Below are positions 1-7,510 of a stretch of DNA of 12,019 bases, in pieces. A model generated the notes under the pieces. That model was not told where the DNA came from. It did no database searches and saw only the letters and a program-made list of their open reading frames with translations. Each line of letters starts with the position of its first letter. The first letter of the stretch is position 1. The DNA is from Flavobacteriaceae bacterium (GTDB taxonomy: Bacteria > Bacteroidota > Bacteroidia > Flavobacteriales > Flavobacteriaceae), in contig JALZVC010000036.1 in the NCBI GenBank assembly GCA_023301205.1, forward strand, positions 1 to 12,019, read 5' to 3'. Position numbers and translations under genes: made by a program.

Positions 1-1541
1 ATTTTACCGGACGCTAATACTTGACCTACAATATCATAAAACTCATAACTAAGGTTTGGGTAGCGACTATTCATAACCGTAATTACATCAGCAACTGGAT
101 TTGGAAACACCTCTAGTGCCCCAACAAGATCATTATCTGGCACACTTAAAATATTTTGTAAAGAAGAAACTATACTTGTTCCTATACCAGAGGGATCTAA
201 CCAATCTGAAAGCCTTTCGCCCTCTGTATCACCAGAATCCCAAGATGTCGCGAACCTTCCGTAAATATCGTAGTCATTGTTATTTTCATTCGCTTCACAA
301 AAAGAATTACCCGCGAACAATTGACCTATTATTAACCCATCTTGATTAAATAATGGAGAACCAGAAGAACCACTTTCTGTAGTTCCTAATTCCCAGCCAT
401 CACCATCACCTTCACTAATCCCCTTTATAAGCCAAACGTCAGTACCATTAGCGTTTTCGTGAATGGCGCCACTATCATCTCTAGCAATCTTCATTAAGTC
501 ACCATTAGGGTGATGAATACCTACTTCAAAATCAGGTAATTCATCTGTTCTATCCCACCCAGCAAAAGCAACATCCCAAGACTCCGGAATATCTGTTATC
601 ACCTCTACTAAGGCAAAATCACTCAATTCATTTTTGGCCCTAACTACAGCACCGCTTACGGTAAAATTAGTCTGTAAGTCTTCACTATCTTCAGTCTCCG
701 CACAAACTGGCGATGGACTCATCCAATTAAAACGAAAACTCCAAAGTGCTGGATTACTTCCCAAAAGACAATGATTTGCAGTTAGTAAATAAGGTGTTTT
801 ATCTTGCTGAGTATTGTTTACTAGAGACGCAGAGCACAAAAACCCGTTCCCTAAGTTTAAAAGCGCAACAGCCTTCTTTACCACATCTTTTGTTGCCTCA
901 AAATCTCCACCAACACTACAGTTTACATCATAGTTACAATCGCCAGAATCATTGAGACCTCTTTGTGATTCGATAAATTTATTAACTTTCCCTAGTCGAT
1001 ATCCGTGAATAATCCCTCCTATTTCTAACTTTACATTACTTTGTACATTAGTAGGCTCAACGTATTCTATATTTAAGGATTCTCCTTTAATAAACCAAGA
1101 CCCATATGGAGAAGCTTCTGTATTAGAGCCTCTATTGGTATTTGTAACGATGTCATCTTTACTGTCATTAAATAAATAAATGGATGCTCCTTCTGGTAAA
1201 TAGAAGTCATTAAAATTAATACTTAAGTTAAGTGCGTCTTTTGATATTATGCGAGCACGCCAAATTCGTTCACCGGTATCGAGTGTTGTCCAAGTACCTA
1301 TATCACTCATGTCAATATTCAAAGCTCTTTCTAAACCATAACGCCAAGGCAAACTTTTATCACGATCATTGATCAAGTCTTCGGCATAAATCTTAGATAA
1401 ATCCAATTCTTCAAGAATAATATCCGCAGGTAGTATTGCTAAATCTTGCACCCAACTTACAGGAACAGTATCCTCACTACCTTGCGAAAACGCAATGGCA
1501 CTAAAAGCAAATAAAAATAAAATGAGTAGTGTTTTCTTCAT
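1..1541 (-). CDS. Secreted lysyl-endopeptidase-like serine protease with T9SS sorting domain (3' end outside window)
   Basis: I read 513 codons from ATG at 1541 to the window edge; the C-terminus is missing. Residues 1-19 are a signal peptide (KK, hydrophobic core, ending AFSQ). Residues about 20-195 form a propeptide. The mature part resembles Achromobacter protease I (family S1): the catalytic triad is His257 in LTANHC, Asp308 in SDFALVEV and Ser393 in GSSGSP. Six cysteines (202, 208, 236, 258, 280, 415) match the three disulfides of that enzyme, and Asp425 in YDIYGRF falls where its lysine-specificity Asp lies, so cleavage after Lys is a reasonable inference. From about residue 474 (ALEVFPNPVADVITV) a type A T9SS C-terminal domain begins, implying export through the outer membrane. 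The gene follows queA but is separated from it by a terminator, so it is probably transcribed alone. Family assignment is firm; exact specificity is inferred. Confidence 0.93.
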   Translation of the reverse strand, partial: MKKTLLILFLFAFSAIAFSQGSEDTVPVSWVQDLAILPADIILEELDLSKIYAEDLINDRDKSLPWRYGLERALNIDMSDIGTWTTLDTGERIWRARIISKDALNLSINFNDFYLPEGASIYLFNDSKDDIVTNTNRGSNTEASPYGSWFIKGESLNIEYVEPTNVQSNVKLEIGGIIHGYRLGKVNKFIESQRGLNDSGDCNYDVNCSVGGDFEATKDVVKKAVALLNLGNGFLCSASLVNNTQQDKTPYLLTANHCLLGSNPALWSFRFNWMSPSPVCAETEDSEDLQTNFTVSGAVVRAKNELSDFALVEVITDIPESWDVAFAGWDRTDELPDFEVGIHHPNGDLMKIARDDSGAIHENANGTDVWLIKGISEGDGDGWELGTTESGSSGSPLFNQDGLIIGQLFAGNSFCEANENNNDYDIYGRFATSWDSGDTEGERLSDWLDPSGIGTSIVSSLQNILSVPDNDLVGALEVFPNPVADVITVMNSRYPNLSYEFYDIVGQVLASGK

Positions 1542-1617
1542 CAATGAACTGAGCAAGAACTGCTTGCAGTGAACTAAAATAACACATTAAATTTACATAC
1601 CATACTGATTATGCATT

Positions 1618-1650
1618 AAAAAAAATCCCGATAGTTATATCGGGGTTTTC
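1618..1650 (-). terminator. Intrinsic terminator after queA
   Basis: A perfect 7-bp stem (CCCGATA 1627-1633, TATCGGG 1638-1644) encloses a 4-base loop. On the minus strand it is followed by a run of eight T residues, interrupted only by the base closing the stem. It lies 19 bases or so beyond the queA stop codon. The opposite side also carries TTTT, so it could work in both directions, although no plus-strand gene reads into it. Confidence 0.88.
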
Positions 1651-1668
1651 AAACACTTTATCGTTTAA

Positions 1669-2724
1669 TTATATAATGAGCATCGCATCACCATAACTAT
1701 AAAATTTATATTTTTCTTTAATTGCCTCTTGATAAGCCCTCTGCACAAATTCGTGTCCAGCAAAAGCAGAAACCATCATCAACAAAGTTGATTTCGGTGT
1801 ATGGAAATTAGTTACCATACAGTTTGCAATGCTAAAATCGTGAGGCGGAAAAACAAACTTATTAGTCCAACCCGAATATGCATTTAGTGTGAGATTAGAA
1901 GAAACAGAACTTTCTAGAGAACGCATTACGGTGGTACCTACAGCACAAATACGTCTCTTATTTTCAAGTCCTTTATTAATTAAATCTACCGTATCCTGCT
2001 TAATGTGCATCTCTTCACTATCCATTTTGTGTTTAGAAAGATCTTCAACCTCAACAGCACTAAAAGTACCTAAACCTACGTGTAAGGTGACCTCTGCAAA
2101 ATTAACTCCCTTTATCTCAAAACGTTTTAATAAATGCTTAGAGAAATGCAATCCTGCAGTAGGAGCAGCTACTGCCCCTTCCTCTTTTGCATAAATGGTT
2201 TGATACCGTTCTGCATCTGTAGGCTCTACATCACGCTTAATATATTTTGGTAAAGGTGTTTCACCTAGCTCAGTCAATTTATTTCTAAACTCTTCGTATG
2301 ACCCATCAAAAAGAAAACGCAAGGTTCTTCCTCTAGAGGTCGTGTTATCAATTACTTCTGCTACCAAAGACTCATCATCTCCAAAATATAGCTTGTTACC
2401 TATTCGTATCTTTCTTGCAGGATCTACAAGTACATCCCAGAGTCTGGTTTGAGAATTTAATTCTCTAAGCAAAAACACTTCAATACGAGCGCCTGTCTTT
2501 TCTTTATTACCAAATAATCGTGCAGGAAAAACCTTTGTATTATTCAAACATAAAATATCATCTTCTTCAAAATAATCTATGAGATCTTTGAACATCTTGT
2601 GCTCAATTGTTTGTTCTTTTCTATTTAGCACCATTAAACGGGCTTCATCTCTATTTTCAGATGGATATTCTGCTAGAAGTTCATCTGGCAATTCAAAGCC
2701 AAAGTTAGAAAGTTTCATTCCCAT
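1669..2724 (-). CDS. queA: S-adenosylmethionine:tRNA ribosyltransferase-isomerase QueA
   Basis: QueA transfers and isomerises the ribosyl part of S-adenosylmethionine onto 7-aminomethyl-7-deazaguanine at the wobble position of tRNAs for Asn, Asp, His and Tyr, giving epoxyqueuosine. It is a single-domain cytoplasmic enzyme. Family blocks are present in order: [11 protein letters not shown] (60-70), [12 protein letters not shown] (183-194), HVGLGTF (215-221), [10 protein letters not shown] (263-272) and [11 protein letters not shown] (305-315), and the length (349-351 residues) is normal. Two in-frame ATGs lie at 2724 and 2718; the second gives the usual MKLS start and may be the real one. The gene has a good promoter of its own in the 77-base gap after aroA and a strong terminator after it, so it can be expressed independently of the aroA unit. 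Confidence 0.97.
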   Translation of the reverse strand: MGMKLSNFGFELPDELLAEYPSENRDEARLMVLNRKEQTIEHKMFKDLIDYFEEDDILCLNNTKVFPARLFGNKEKTGARIEVFLLRELNSQTRLWDVLVDPARKIRIGNKLYFGDDESLVAEVIDNTTSRGRTLRFLFDGSYEEFRNKLTELGETPLPKYIKRDVEPTDAERYQTIYAKEEGAVAAPTAGLHFSKHLLKRFEIKGVNFAEVTLHVGLGTFSAVEVEDLSKHKMDSEEMHIKQDTVDLINKGLENKRRICAVGTTVMRSLESSVSSNLTLNAYSGWTNKFVFPPHDFSIANCMVTNFHTPKSTLLMMVSAFAGHEFVQRAYQEAIKEKYKFYSYGDAMLII

Positions 2725-2754
2725 AAATTATTCGATTTTTTTGATTAAAGATTG

Positions 2755-2786
2755 CAAATATACAATCTGGAGATAGGGGTTGTCAA
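2755..2786 (-). promoter_or_regulatory. Bacteroidota-type promoter for queA
   Basis: On the minus strand a perfect -7 box TATATTTG (2762-2755) is preceded, after a 21-base spacer, by TTG (2786-2784), matching the known Bacteroidota pattern of TTG near -33 and TAnnTTTG near -7. Transcription would start near 2746-2748, leaving a leader of about 25 bases before queA. The -7 box is flanked exactly by GATTG and CAATC, a 5-bp inverted repeat (2750-2767) that could be a protein site or chance. Confidence 0.6.
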
Positions 2787-2801
2787 GTAAATGACTGTTT
2801 A

Positions 2802-4031
2802 TTATTCTTCTTTTAGTAAAATATTTAAATCTGATAACACATTCCAGAATTCTGGAAAAGATTTTGACACCACACCCGCGTCATTTATTACTAACGAAGT
2901 TTTTAACGCAAGCGGCGCAAAAGCCATCGCCATTCTATGGTCTTGGTATGTGTCTATGGATACGTTAGCGCGAATAGCCTTAGATTTCTGTAGCAGTAAC
3001 GCATCTTCTGTAATTGCTACTTGCGCACCCAGTTTTTCTAATTCAATTTTCAGAGCCAGCAAACGATCGGTTTCCTTTATTTTTAAGGTATGTAAACCTG
3101 TTAACTCACACGAAATCCCTAAACCAAAACAAGTAACCGCAATTGTTTGTGCTATATCTGGCGTATCTATGAGATTAAATTTCAAATATCGTTCTGTAGC
3201 TTCGGAAATTTTACGCAACGTAATACTTTCATTTTCATTAAAAATAGTACAAACACCTAGCTCTTGATATATAACAGCCAACGCCTTATCGCCTTGTAAA
3301 CTACTCTGTTTAAAAGTATTTACGGTAATTTCAGAATCTTGAGATAAGGCAACCAAACTGAAGATATAAGAAACCGAACTCCAATCTGATTCTACATTAA
3401 CCTGCTTTTCTTCTGAAATAACACCTGGTGAAACAGTGATTACATTTCCATTAAAATCACTTTTAAACCCTAGTTGTTCTAGTAATTGTAATGTCATTTT
3501 AAGGTATGGTGCCGATGTCACATTTCCGTCGAGAAAAACAGTTAATCCATTAGGCAAACTAGGGGCTATTAATAGTAATGCAGAAATAAATTGACTGCTT
3601 ACATTTGCCGCAATTTTAACCTTGTTCTTCGTAAGTTTTTTACCAGTAATCTGTAATGGAGGGAAGCCTTCTTTATTCAAATAAGAAATAGTAGCGCCTA
3701 ATTCACATAAGGCGTCTACCAGAGTACCTATAGGTCTTTGCTGCATTCTTGCGCTACCCGTTAAAGTAACCTCTCTTCCTTCTTGAGTGGCAAAATAAGC
3801 CGTTAAAAAACGCATCGCTGTTCCTGCGTGATGAATATCCACTATGCCTTTATCTATACTTAAAGCTTCTATTAAAGCGTTAGAGTCGTCACTAGAAGAA
3901 AGATTTGTAATGGTAAGATTATCAAAAAGTGCTTGCAAAACTAATAATCTGTTAGATTCACTTTTTGAGCCTCCTAAAGTTATCGTTGCCTTCTTTTTTA
4001 ATACTGAAGTATGCGCTAAAAGAATTTTCAT
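2802..4031 (-). CDS. aroA: 3-phosphoshikimate 1-carboxyvinyltransferase (EPSP synthase)
   Basis: AroA joins phosphoenolpyruvate to shikimate 3-phosphate, the sixth step of the shikimate pathway, in the cytoplasm. Visible family blocks are LGGSKSESNRLL (19-30, binding both substrates), HAGTAMRF (68-75), QRPIG (98-102), SSQF (145-148), DTPDIAQT (289-296), KETDRL (319-324) and DHRMAMA (364-370). At 409 residues it is slightly shorter than the E. coli enzyme. The glycine loop ends in MRF where E. coli has MRP, so this loop differs from the classical type. Its start overlaps the stop of the upstream 76-residue gene in an ATGA, which suggests translational coupling. With the DAHP synthase/chorismate mutase gene about 2.3 kb upstream it forms a loose aromatic-synthesis cluster. 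Confidence 0.97.
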   Translation of the reverse strand: MKILLAHTSVLKKKATITLGGSKSESNRLLVLQALFDNLTITNLSSSDDSNALIEALSIDKGIVDIHHAGTAMRFLTAYFATQEGREVTLTGSARMQQRPIGTLVDALCELGATISYLNKEGFPPLQITGKKLTKNKVKIAANVSSQFISALLLIAPSLPNGLTVFLDGNVTSAPYLKMTLQLLEQLGFKSDFNGNVITVSPGVISEEKQVNVESDWSSVSYIFSLVALSQDSEITVNTFKQSSLQGDKALAVIYQELGVCTIFNENESITLRKISEATERYLKFNLIDTPDIAQTIAVTCFGLGISCELTGLHTLKIKETDRLLALKIELEKLGAQVAITEDALLLQKSKAIRANVSIDTYQDHRMAMAFAPLALKTSLVINDAGVVSKSFPEFWNVLSDLNILLKEE

Positions 4032-4258
4032 TTTCTAGCGTCCTGTTGCTTTAATTTACCCCAAAATTTTCCATAACTAATAAATATACCTGCAATCAAT
4101 CCAGCCCCTAAAGCAACTAACACATTAGTGAGATTTAAAAATGGCGAATAAAAACTTCTTAACGCCCATTGTATTAAAAATAAAACCAAACTGTACACCA
4201 GTCCTAGAACTATAACCGATTTAAAAAAACCTTTATGAGCAAAAACACGTTTAAACAT
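4028..4258 (-). CDS. Small two-helix membrane protein between mazG-like gene and aroA
   Basis: A 76-residue protein that I do not recognise by name. A basic start (MFKRVFAHKGFFK) is followed by two hydrophobic segments at about 13-34 and 42-62 and a polar, charged tail (KLKQQDARK), so it should sit in the inner membrane as a hairpin, probably with both ends in the cytoplasm by the positive-inside rule. It is a real gene by context: its ATG overlaps the TAA of the mazG-like gene by one base (TAATG) and its TGA overlaps the aroA start by four (ATGA), so all three are probably translated in series. No catalytic motif is visible and no function can be assigned. Confidence 0.83.
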   Translation of the reverse strand: MFKRVFAHKGFFKSVIVLGLVYSLVLFLIQWALRSFYSPFLNLTNVLVALGAGLIAGIFISYGKFWGKLKQQDARK

Positions 4259-4584
4259 TATTTTAATTTAGGGTTGTTCTGGTGCCGGTCATGGTCCCTT
4301 TTCGTTTTTATGTCTAGTTTCTTATCAAAAGAATCTTGTAAATCTATACCTGTTTGATTGGCAAGACATAGCACCACAAAAAGCACATCTGCTAATTCTT
4401 CGCCAAGATCTTTATCTTTATCACTTTGTTTTTCACTTTGCTCACCATATCTGCGGGCAATAATACGCGCGACCTCACCTACTTCTTCTGTAAGCTGAGC
4501 CATATTAGTTAGTTCATTAAAATAACGAACTCCGTGATTTTTAATCCAGGTATCTACTTCTAGCTGTGCGTTTGCGATATTCAT
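4258..4584 (-). CDS. MazG-like nucleotide pyrophosphohydrolase
   Basis: A 108-residue, all-helical, single-domain member of the MazG/iMazG group, which hydrolyses (d)NTPs to monophosphate and pyrophosphate and is thought to clear non-canonical nucleotides. The metal-binding acids are in place: EEVGE (33-37) and GEELADV (61-67), giving the ExxE...ExxD pattern. It is half the length of E. coli MazG, as usual for the single-domain form. The C-terminus is rich in Lys, Arg and His (KTKRDHDRHQ). Its stop overlaps the start of the small membrane protein gene. Its start lies only 3 bases after the stop of an apparent gene remnant, so it used to be, or still is, within a longer operon with dtd and rsgA. 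The true substrate is unknown. Confidence 0.88.
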   Translation of the reverse strand: MNIANAQLEVDTWIKNHGVRYFNELTNMAQLTEEVGEVARIIARRYGEQSEKQSDKDKDLGEELADVLFVVLCLANQTGIDLQDSFDKKLDIKTKRDHDRHQNNPKLK

Positions 4585-4587
4585 TAA

Positions 4588-4701
4588 TTAGACTTTAGTT
4601 AGCATTGTTTTTTCGTTTTCTTTTTTCACAATGGTTTCAAAAAACTCCTTGATATTATCATAATCTTTTTGAAGAAAAATTAGCCTCCTGCGCCTGAAGA
4701 C
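4588..4701 (-). pseudogene. 3' remnant of a lost gene, possibly a DUF3857/transglutaminase-type protein
   Basis: The minus-strand frame is open from just after a TAA at 4702-4704 to a TAA at 4588-4590 and encodes 37 residues without any usable ATG near its beginning (the only Met is six from the end). The segment LIFLQKDYDNIKEFFETIV followed by KKENEKTMLTKV looks like a protein C-terminus: amphipathic, Lys/Glu-rich and compositionally normal for a coding sequence. From memory, DUF3857/transglutaminase proteins of Bacteroidota end in a similar way (DY..IK.FFE...KENEKI.L), and such genes lie near mazG and aroA in relatives; this is inference. The 3-base spacing to the mazG-like start is typical of an operon. 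The rest of the 195-base gap (4585-4779) is AT-rich and shows nothing else except a 13-base dyad, CTTAAT-T-ATTAAG, at 4755-4767. Confidence 0.5.
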
Positions 4702-4779
4702 TTAAGCTTAATAAAAATGTATCTCATACTAAAAAATATAACTACTAAAATAGGCTTAATTATTAAGACACACCACCAT

Positions 4780-5232
4780 TCACTCTTTATTTTTGGTGTC
4801 AACCCATAGCGTTACTGGACCATCATTTATCAATTGTACATCCATCATAGCACCAAATTTACCTGTCTGAACAAGCGCTCCTGCATCATCAGTTATTTGC
4901 TTCACAAACTGCTCGTACATAGGCTCTGCAAATTCTGGTCGTGCCGCTTTTATATAAGATGGCCGATTCCCTTTCTTTATTGCTGCATGCAAAGTAAACT
5001 GGCTAACTACTAACGCCTCGCCAGAAACCTCTTTTAATGACAAATTCATTACTCCTTCACTATCATTGAAAATACGAAGATTTACTATTTTATTTGAGAG
5101 CCATTTAATATCCTCTTCTGTATCTGTTGCTTCAACACCTAATAGCACGAGAACACCAACTCCAATTTTAGACACAACAATATCATTCACGGTAACTGAC
5201 GCCTGAGAAACACGTTGAATTAGAGCTCTCAT
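4780..5232 (-). CDS. dtd: D-aminoacyl-tRNA deacylase
   Basis: Dtd removes D-amino acids (and glycine mischarged on tRNA-Ala) from tRNA, acting as a homodimer in the cytoplasm. The 150-residue length and both family signatures are as expected: SQFTL at 77-81 and NDGPVT at 136-141, whose Gly-Pro is the cross-subunit cis dipeptide that excludes L-amino acids. The N-terminus MRALIQRV is typical. Its ATG overlaps the rsgA TGA in an ATGA (5229-5232), so the two are probably co-translated. Confidence 0.97.
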   Translation of the reverse strand: MRALIQRVSQASVTVNDIVVSKIGVGVLVLLGVEATDTEEDIKWLSNKIVNLRIFNDSEGVMNLSLKEVSGEALVVSQFTLHAAIKKGNRPSYIKAARPEFAEPMYEQFVKQITDDAGALVQTGKFGAMMDVQLINDGPVTLWVDTKNKE

Positions 5233-6188
5233 AACGGTGCATTTTTATCGTAAATATCTTTTCTGAAATGTTCTTCATCCCCTTCCATTATCTGCAAATA
5301 ACTCTTGTAACGCGACCAGAATAAGGTGTCTATCTCTAATGCCTCTTTTACGGCACATTTAGGTTCTTCTAAGTGAATACAGTTATTAAATTTACATCCT
5401 TGTTTTAGCTCAAAAAACTCAGGGAAATATTGATCCAAATCCTCTTTTTCTATCTCTACTACTCCAAAACCTTTTATACCTGGGGTGTCAATAATCTTAG
5501 CTCCCCAAGGCAGGTCATACATTTCTGCAAATGTAGTAGTGTGCTGCCCTTGCATATGCTGCGTAGAGATTGCAGTTGTTTTAATTTTTAAGGTATCTTC
5601 TAGTGCGTTTGCTAAGGTAGATTTACCTACACCACTATGACCTGAGAACATAGAGACTTTACCACGCATCATCTCTTTTACTTTATCAATATTTTGCCCT
5701 GTTGTCGCAGAGATTCCAATACATTCGTAACCTATATCTCTATACATTGCTGCTAGGTATTTAATCTCTAAGGTCTCTTCTTCATTATAGGTATCTATTT
5801 TATTGAAGAGCAACACCGCCTTAATTTTATAGGCTTCTGCCGTCACTAAAAAACGATCAATAAAAGAAGTGAAAGTAGATGGGTTGTTTAAGGTCACTAA
5901 CAAGAAAGCAACGTCTATGTTACTTGCAATTATGTGCGTCTGTTTTGAAAGATTCACAGACTTTCGGATAATATAATTCTCTCGTTCGTCGATGACGTTA
6001 ATGATGCCAATTTCTTCATCACCCTTCTTCTCTATTTCAAAAGTCACGTGGTCTCCAACCGCCACAGGGTTTGTGCTTTTTATTCCTTGTATTCTAAACT
6101 TACCCTTAATACGACACTCATAAAACTTACCTTCATGAGACTTCACGGTATACCAACTTCCAGTAGATTTATAAACGGTGCCTTTCAT
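5229..6188 (-). CDS. rsgA: Ribosome small-subunit-dependent GTPase RsgA
   Basis: RsgA is a circularly permuted GTPase that checks late maturation of the 30S subunit. Counting from the ATG at 6188 (MKGTVYKS), an OB-fold occupies about 1-75, then come the G4 motif NKID (129-132), the P-loop GHSGVGKST (183-191) and G3 DTPG (234-237), the order expected of the permuted fold. The C-terminal zinc site has Cys265, Cys270, His272 and Cys278. Length is 319 residues. A GTG two codons earlier (6194) is in frame, but the ATG gives the usual family start. A 146-base gap separates it from the aroG-type gene upstream and could hold its promoter; dtd overlaps its stop. Confidence 0.97.
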   Translation of the reverse strand: MKGTVYKSTGSWYTVKSHEGKFYECRIKGKFRIQGIKSTNPVAVGDHVTFEIEKKGDEEIGIINVIDERENYIIRKSVNLSKQTHIIASNIDVAFLLVTLNNPSTFTSFIDRFLVTAEAYKIKAVLLFNKIDTYNEEETLEIKYLAAMYRDIGYECIGISATTGQNIDKVKEMMRGKVSMFSGHSGVGKSTLANALEDTLKIKTTAISTQHMQGQHTTTFAEMYDLPWGAKIIDTPGIKGFGVVEIEKEDLDQYFPEFFELKQGCKFNNCIHLEEPKCAVKEALEIDTLFWSRYKSYLQIMEGDEEHFRKDIYDKNAPL

Positions 6189-6246
6189 TACCACAAAACT
6201 CTGAAAATTATATGAGTTATCGTTTCCTTTTCTTACTTACTTTAAG

Positions 6247-6278
6247 CAAGGTTAAAATGAGATTGTTGGCAGTAACAA
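6247..6278 (-). promoter_or_regulatory. Possible promoter for rsgA-dtd
   Basis: On the minus strand TTG (6278-6276) is followed after 21 bases by TAACCTTG (6254-6247), one base off the Bacteroidota -7 consensus TAnnTTTG and with the same spacing as the queA promoter. It would give a leader of about 50 bases. One mismatch and the AT-rich background make this only a candidate. Confidence 0.3.
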
Positions 6279-6334
6279 GAAAATCGTTTTATTTTAAGAT
6301 AAATAAGTCATTAATTATAAAAACCCTGAACCTT

Positions 6335-7426
6335 TTAGTCCTTTGAAGAATTTGTAATGTATTGCTGGTGATTTATAGATTCTTGATGTATAGCCTTATA
6401 CATTTTTAAGACAAATTCTTCACTTAATTGATGTACTTCGCCTTTAAGAATCATTCGACCTAAAACTTCGTTCCAACGTTTTACCTGAAGTATAGACACA
6501 TTATTTGAGGCTTTTAAAGCTCCTATACCATCTGCAATCTTCATGCGTTTACCCATCATCTCTAAAATTTTATCATCTATAACATCTATCTGGGTCCGTA
6601 GTGTATGCAATTGGTTTTTAAACTCCATCTCGTGAGTATCTTTTTTACGGATGCGGAGGTCTACCGTAATTTGGTCTAAAGTAGCTGGAGTTATTTGTTG
6701 TTTTGCGTCGCTCCAAGCATTGTCAGGATCAAAGTGTGTTTCTACCATAAGTCCATCATAATTTAGGTCTAATGCGGTCTGGCAAAGATCAAAAATAATG
6801 TCACGTCTTCCTGCAATGTGCGAAGGGTCGAGTATTAATGGTAAATCTGGAAATCTATTTTGCAAATCAATAGGAATCTGCCATTCTGGATTGTTACGGT
6901 AGCTACTTTTCTCATAGCTGGAGAAACCTCTGTGAATCACTCCAAGGTTTTTAACATCTGCAGTATAAAAACGTTCTACCGCTCCTAACCACAATCCAAG
7001 ATCTGGATTAACGGGATTTTTAATAAGCACTGTTTTATCTGTACCTTTTAATGCTTCTGCTATTTCCTGAACTATAAATGGAGAAACCGTTGTTCGCGCT
7101 CCAATCCATAAAATATCGACATCATGTTTTAATGCAAGGTCTACATGATTTGCATTTGCGACTTCTGTAGTAGTCATTAACCCCGTTTCTTGTTTAGCAC
7201 GCTGCAACCATTTTAAACCAAGCGCTCCTACCCCTTCAAAATTACCTGGGCGCGTGCGTGGCTTCCATATTCCAGCTCTTAAAACAGTAGTATCTGTATC
7301 TTTTAATTGGTGTGCAATTTTAAGCACTTGCGCTTCTGTTTCTGCACTACACGGCCCAGCGATCACTAATGGGTGTTTTAATCCAAAAGCATCTAACCAA
7401 GTTCTTAATCCCTTATTATTCTCCAT
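6335..7426 (-). CDS. Bifunctional DAHP synthase / chorismate mutase
   Basis: The enzyme condenses phosphoenolpyruvate with erythrose 4-phosphate to start the shikimate pathway, and its C-terminal AroQ-type domain turns chorismate into prephenate. Counting from the ATG at 7426 (MENNKGLRTW, 363 residues), the KDO8PS-like TIM barrel spans about 15-255 with GPCSAE (24-29), RAGIWKPRTRPG (50-61), DPSHIAGRR (200-208) and VETHFDP (228-234). The mutase helices span about 268-355 with LRTQIDVID (276-284) and the Lys/Arg-rich RMKIADGIGALK (294-305). The same fusion is known from Bacteroidota such as Prevotella, where prephenate inhibits it. The frame is open further upstream to 7471, but that extension would be encoded by a terminator hairpin, so the start is 7426 or the ATG at 7438. 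A Trp-codon leader and attenuator precede it. Confidence 0.95.
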   Translation of the reverse strand: MENNKGLRTWLDAFGLKHPLVIAGPCSAETEAQVLKIAHQLKDTDTTVLRAGIWKPRTRPGNFEGVGALGLKWLQRAKQETGLMTTTEVANANHVDLALKHDVDILWIGARTTVSPFIVQEIAEALKGTDKTVLIKNPVNPDLGLWLGAVERFYTADVKNLGVIHRGFSSYEKSSYRNNPEWQIPIDLQNRFPDLPLILDPSHIAGRRDIIFDLCQTALDLNYDGLMVETHFDPDNAWSDAKQQITPATLDQITVDLRIRKKDTHEMEFKNQLHTLRTQIDVIDDKILEMMGKRMKIADGIGALKASNNVSILQVKRWNEVLGRMILKGEVHQLSEEFVLKMYKAIHQESINHQQYITNSSKD

Positions 7427-7438
7427 AATTTTTTTCAT

Positions 7439-7460
7439 AAAAAAAGCCCCAAAAGGGACT
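7439..7460 (-). terminator. Attenuator terminator ahead of DAHP synthase gene
   Basis: On the minus strand AGTCCC (7460-7455), loop TTTT and GGGGCT (7450-7445) form a 6-bp stem with one G-U pair, followed at once by a run of seven T (7445-7439). This is a compact intrinsic terminator. It lies between the leader peptide stop (7488) and the structural gene, and its last T touches the ATG at 7438, so it is positioned to decide whether transcription enters the gene. Confidence 0.82.
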
Positions 7461-7478
7461 CCATTACACACATAATTT

Positions 7479-7510
7479 GGTCGCTTATCAACTGTTTGAT
7501 TGCGCCCACC
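7479..7510 (-). promoter_or_regulatory. Leader hairpin overlapping the tandem Trp codons
   Basis: On the minus strand three stem segments pair in register: GGT (7510-7508) with ACC (7481-7479), CGC (7504-7502) with GCG (7484-7482), and ATCAA (7500-7496) with TTGAT (7491-7487) around the loop ACAG, with small internal loops. The 5' arm contains parts of both Trp codons. A ribosome stalled there would free the ACC arm; CCAAA (7480-7476) can then pair with UUUGG (7453-7449) in the loop and 3' arm of the terminator. That switch is inferred; the pairing is only 5 bp. Confidence 0.6.

Noticed and set aside
101..349. Plus-strand frame of 82 codons near the left edge
   Set aside because: It is antisense to the protease frame, which carries catalytic motifs and a sorting domain in the same place.
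1889..2194. Plus-strand open frame of 101 codons antisense to queA
   Set aside because: Covered by the conserved queA frame; no motif or start signal.
2791..3267. Plus-strand open frame of 158 codons antisense to aroA
   Set aside because: It lies wholly over well-conserved aroA codons, shows no family motif and has the Ser/Phe-rich make-up of an antisense shadow.
4771..4800. GACACACCA...TGGTGTC near the end of dtd as a terminator
   Set aside because: The arms pair only with a bulge and the T-rich part lies in the loop, not after the stem on the minus strand.
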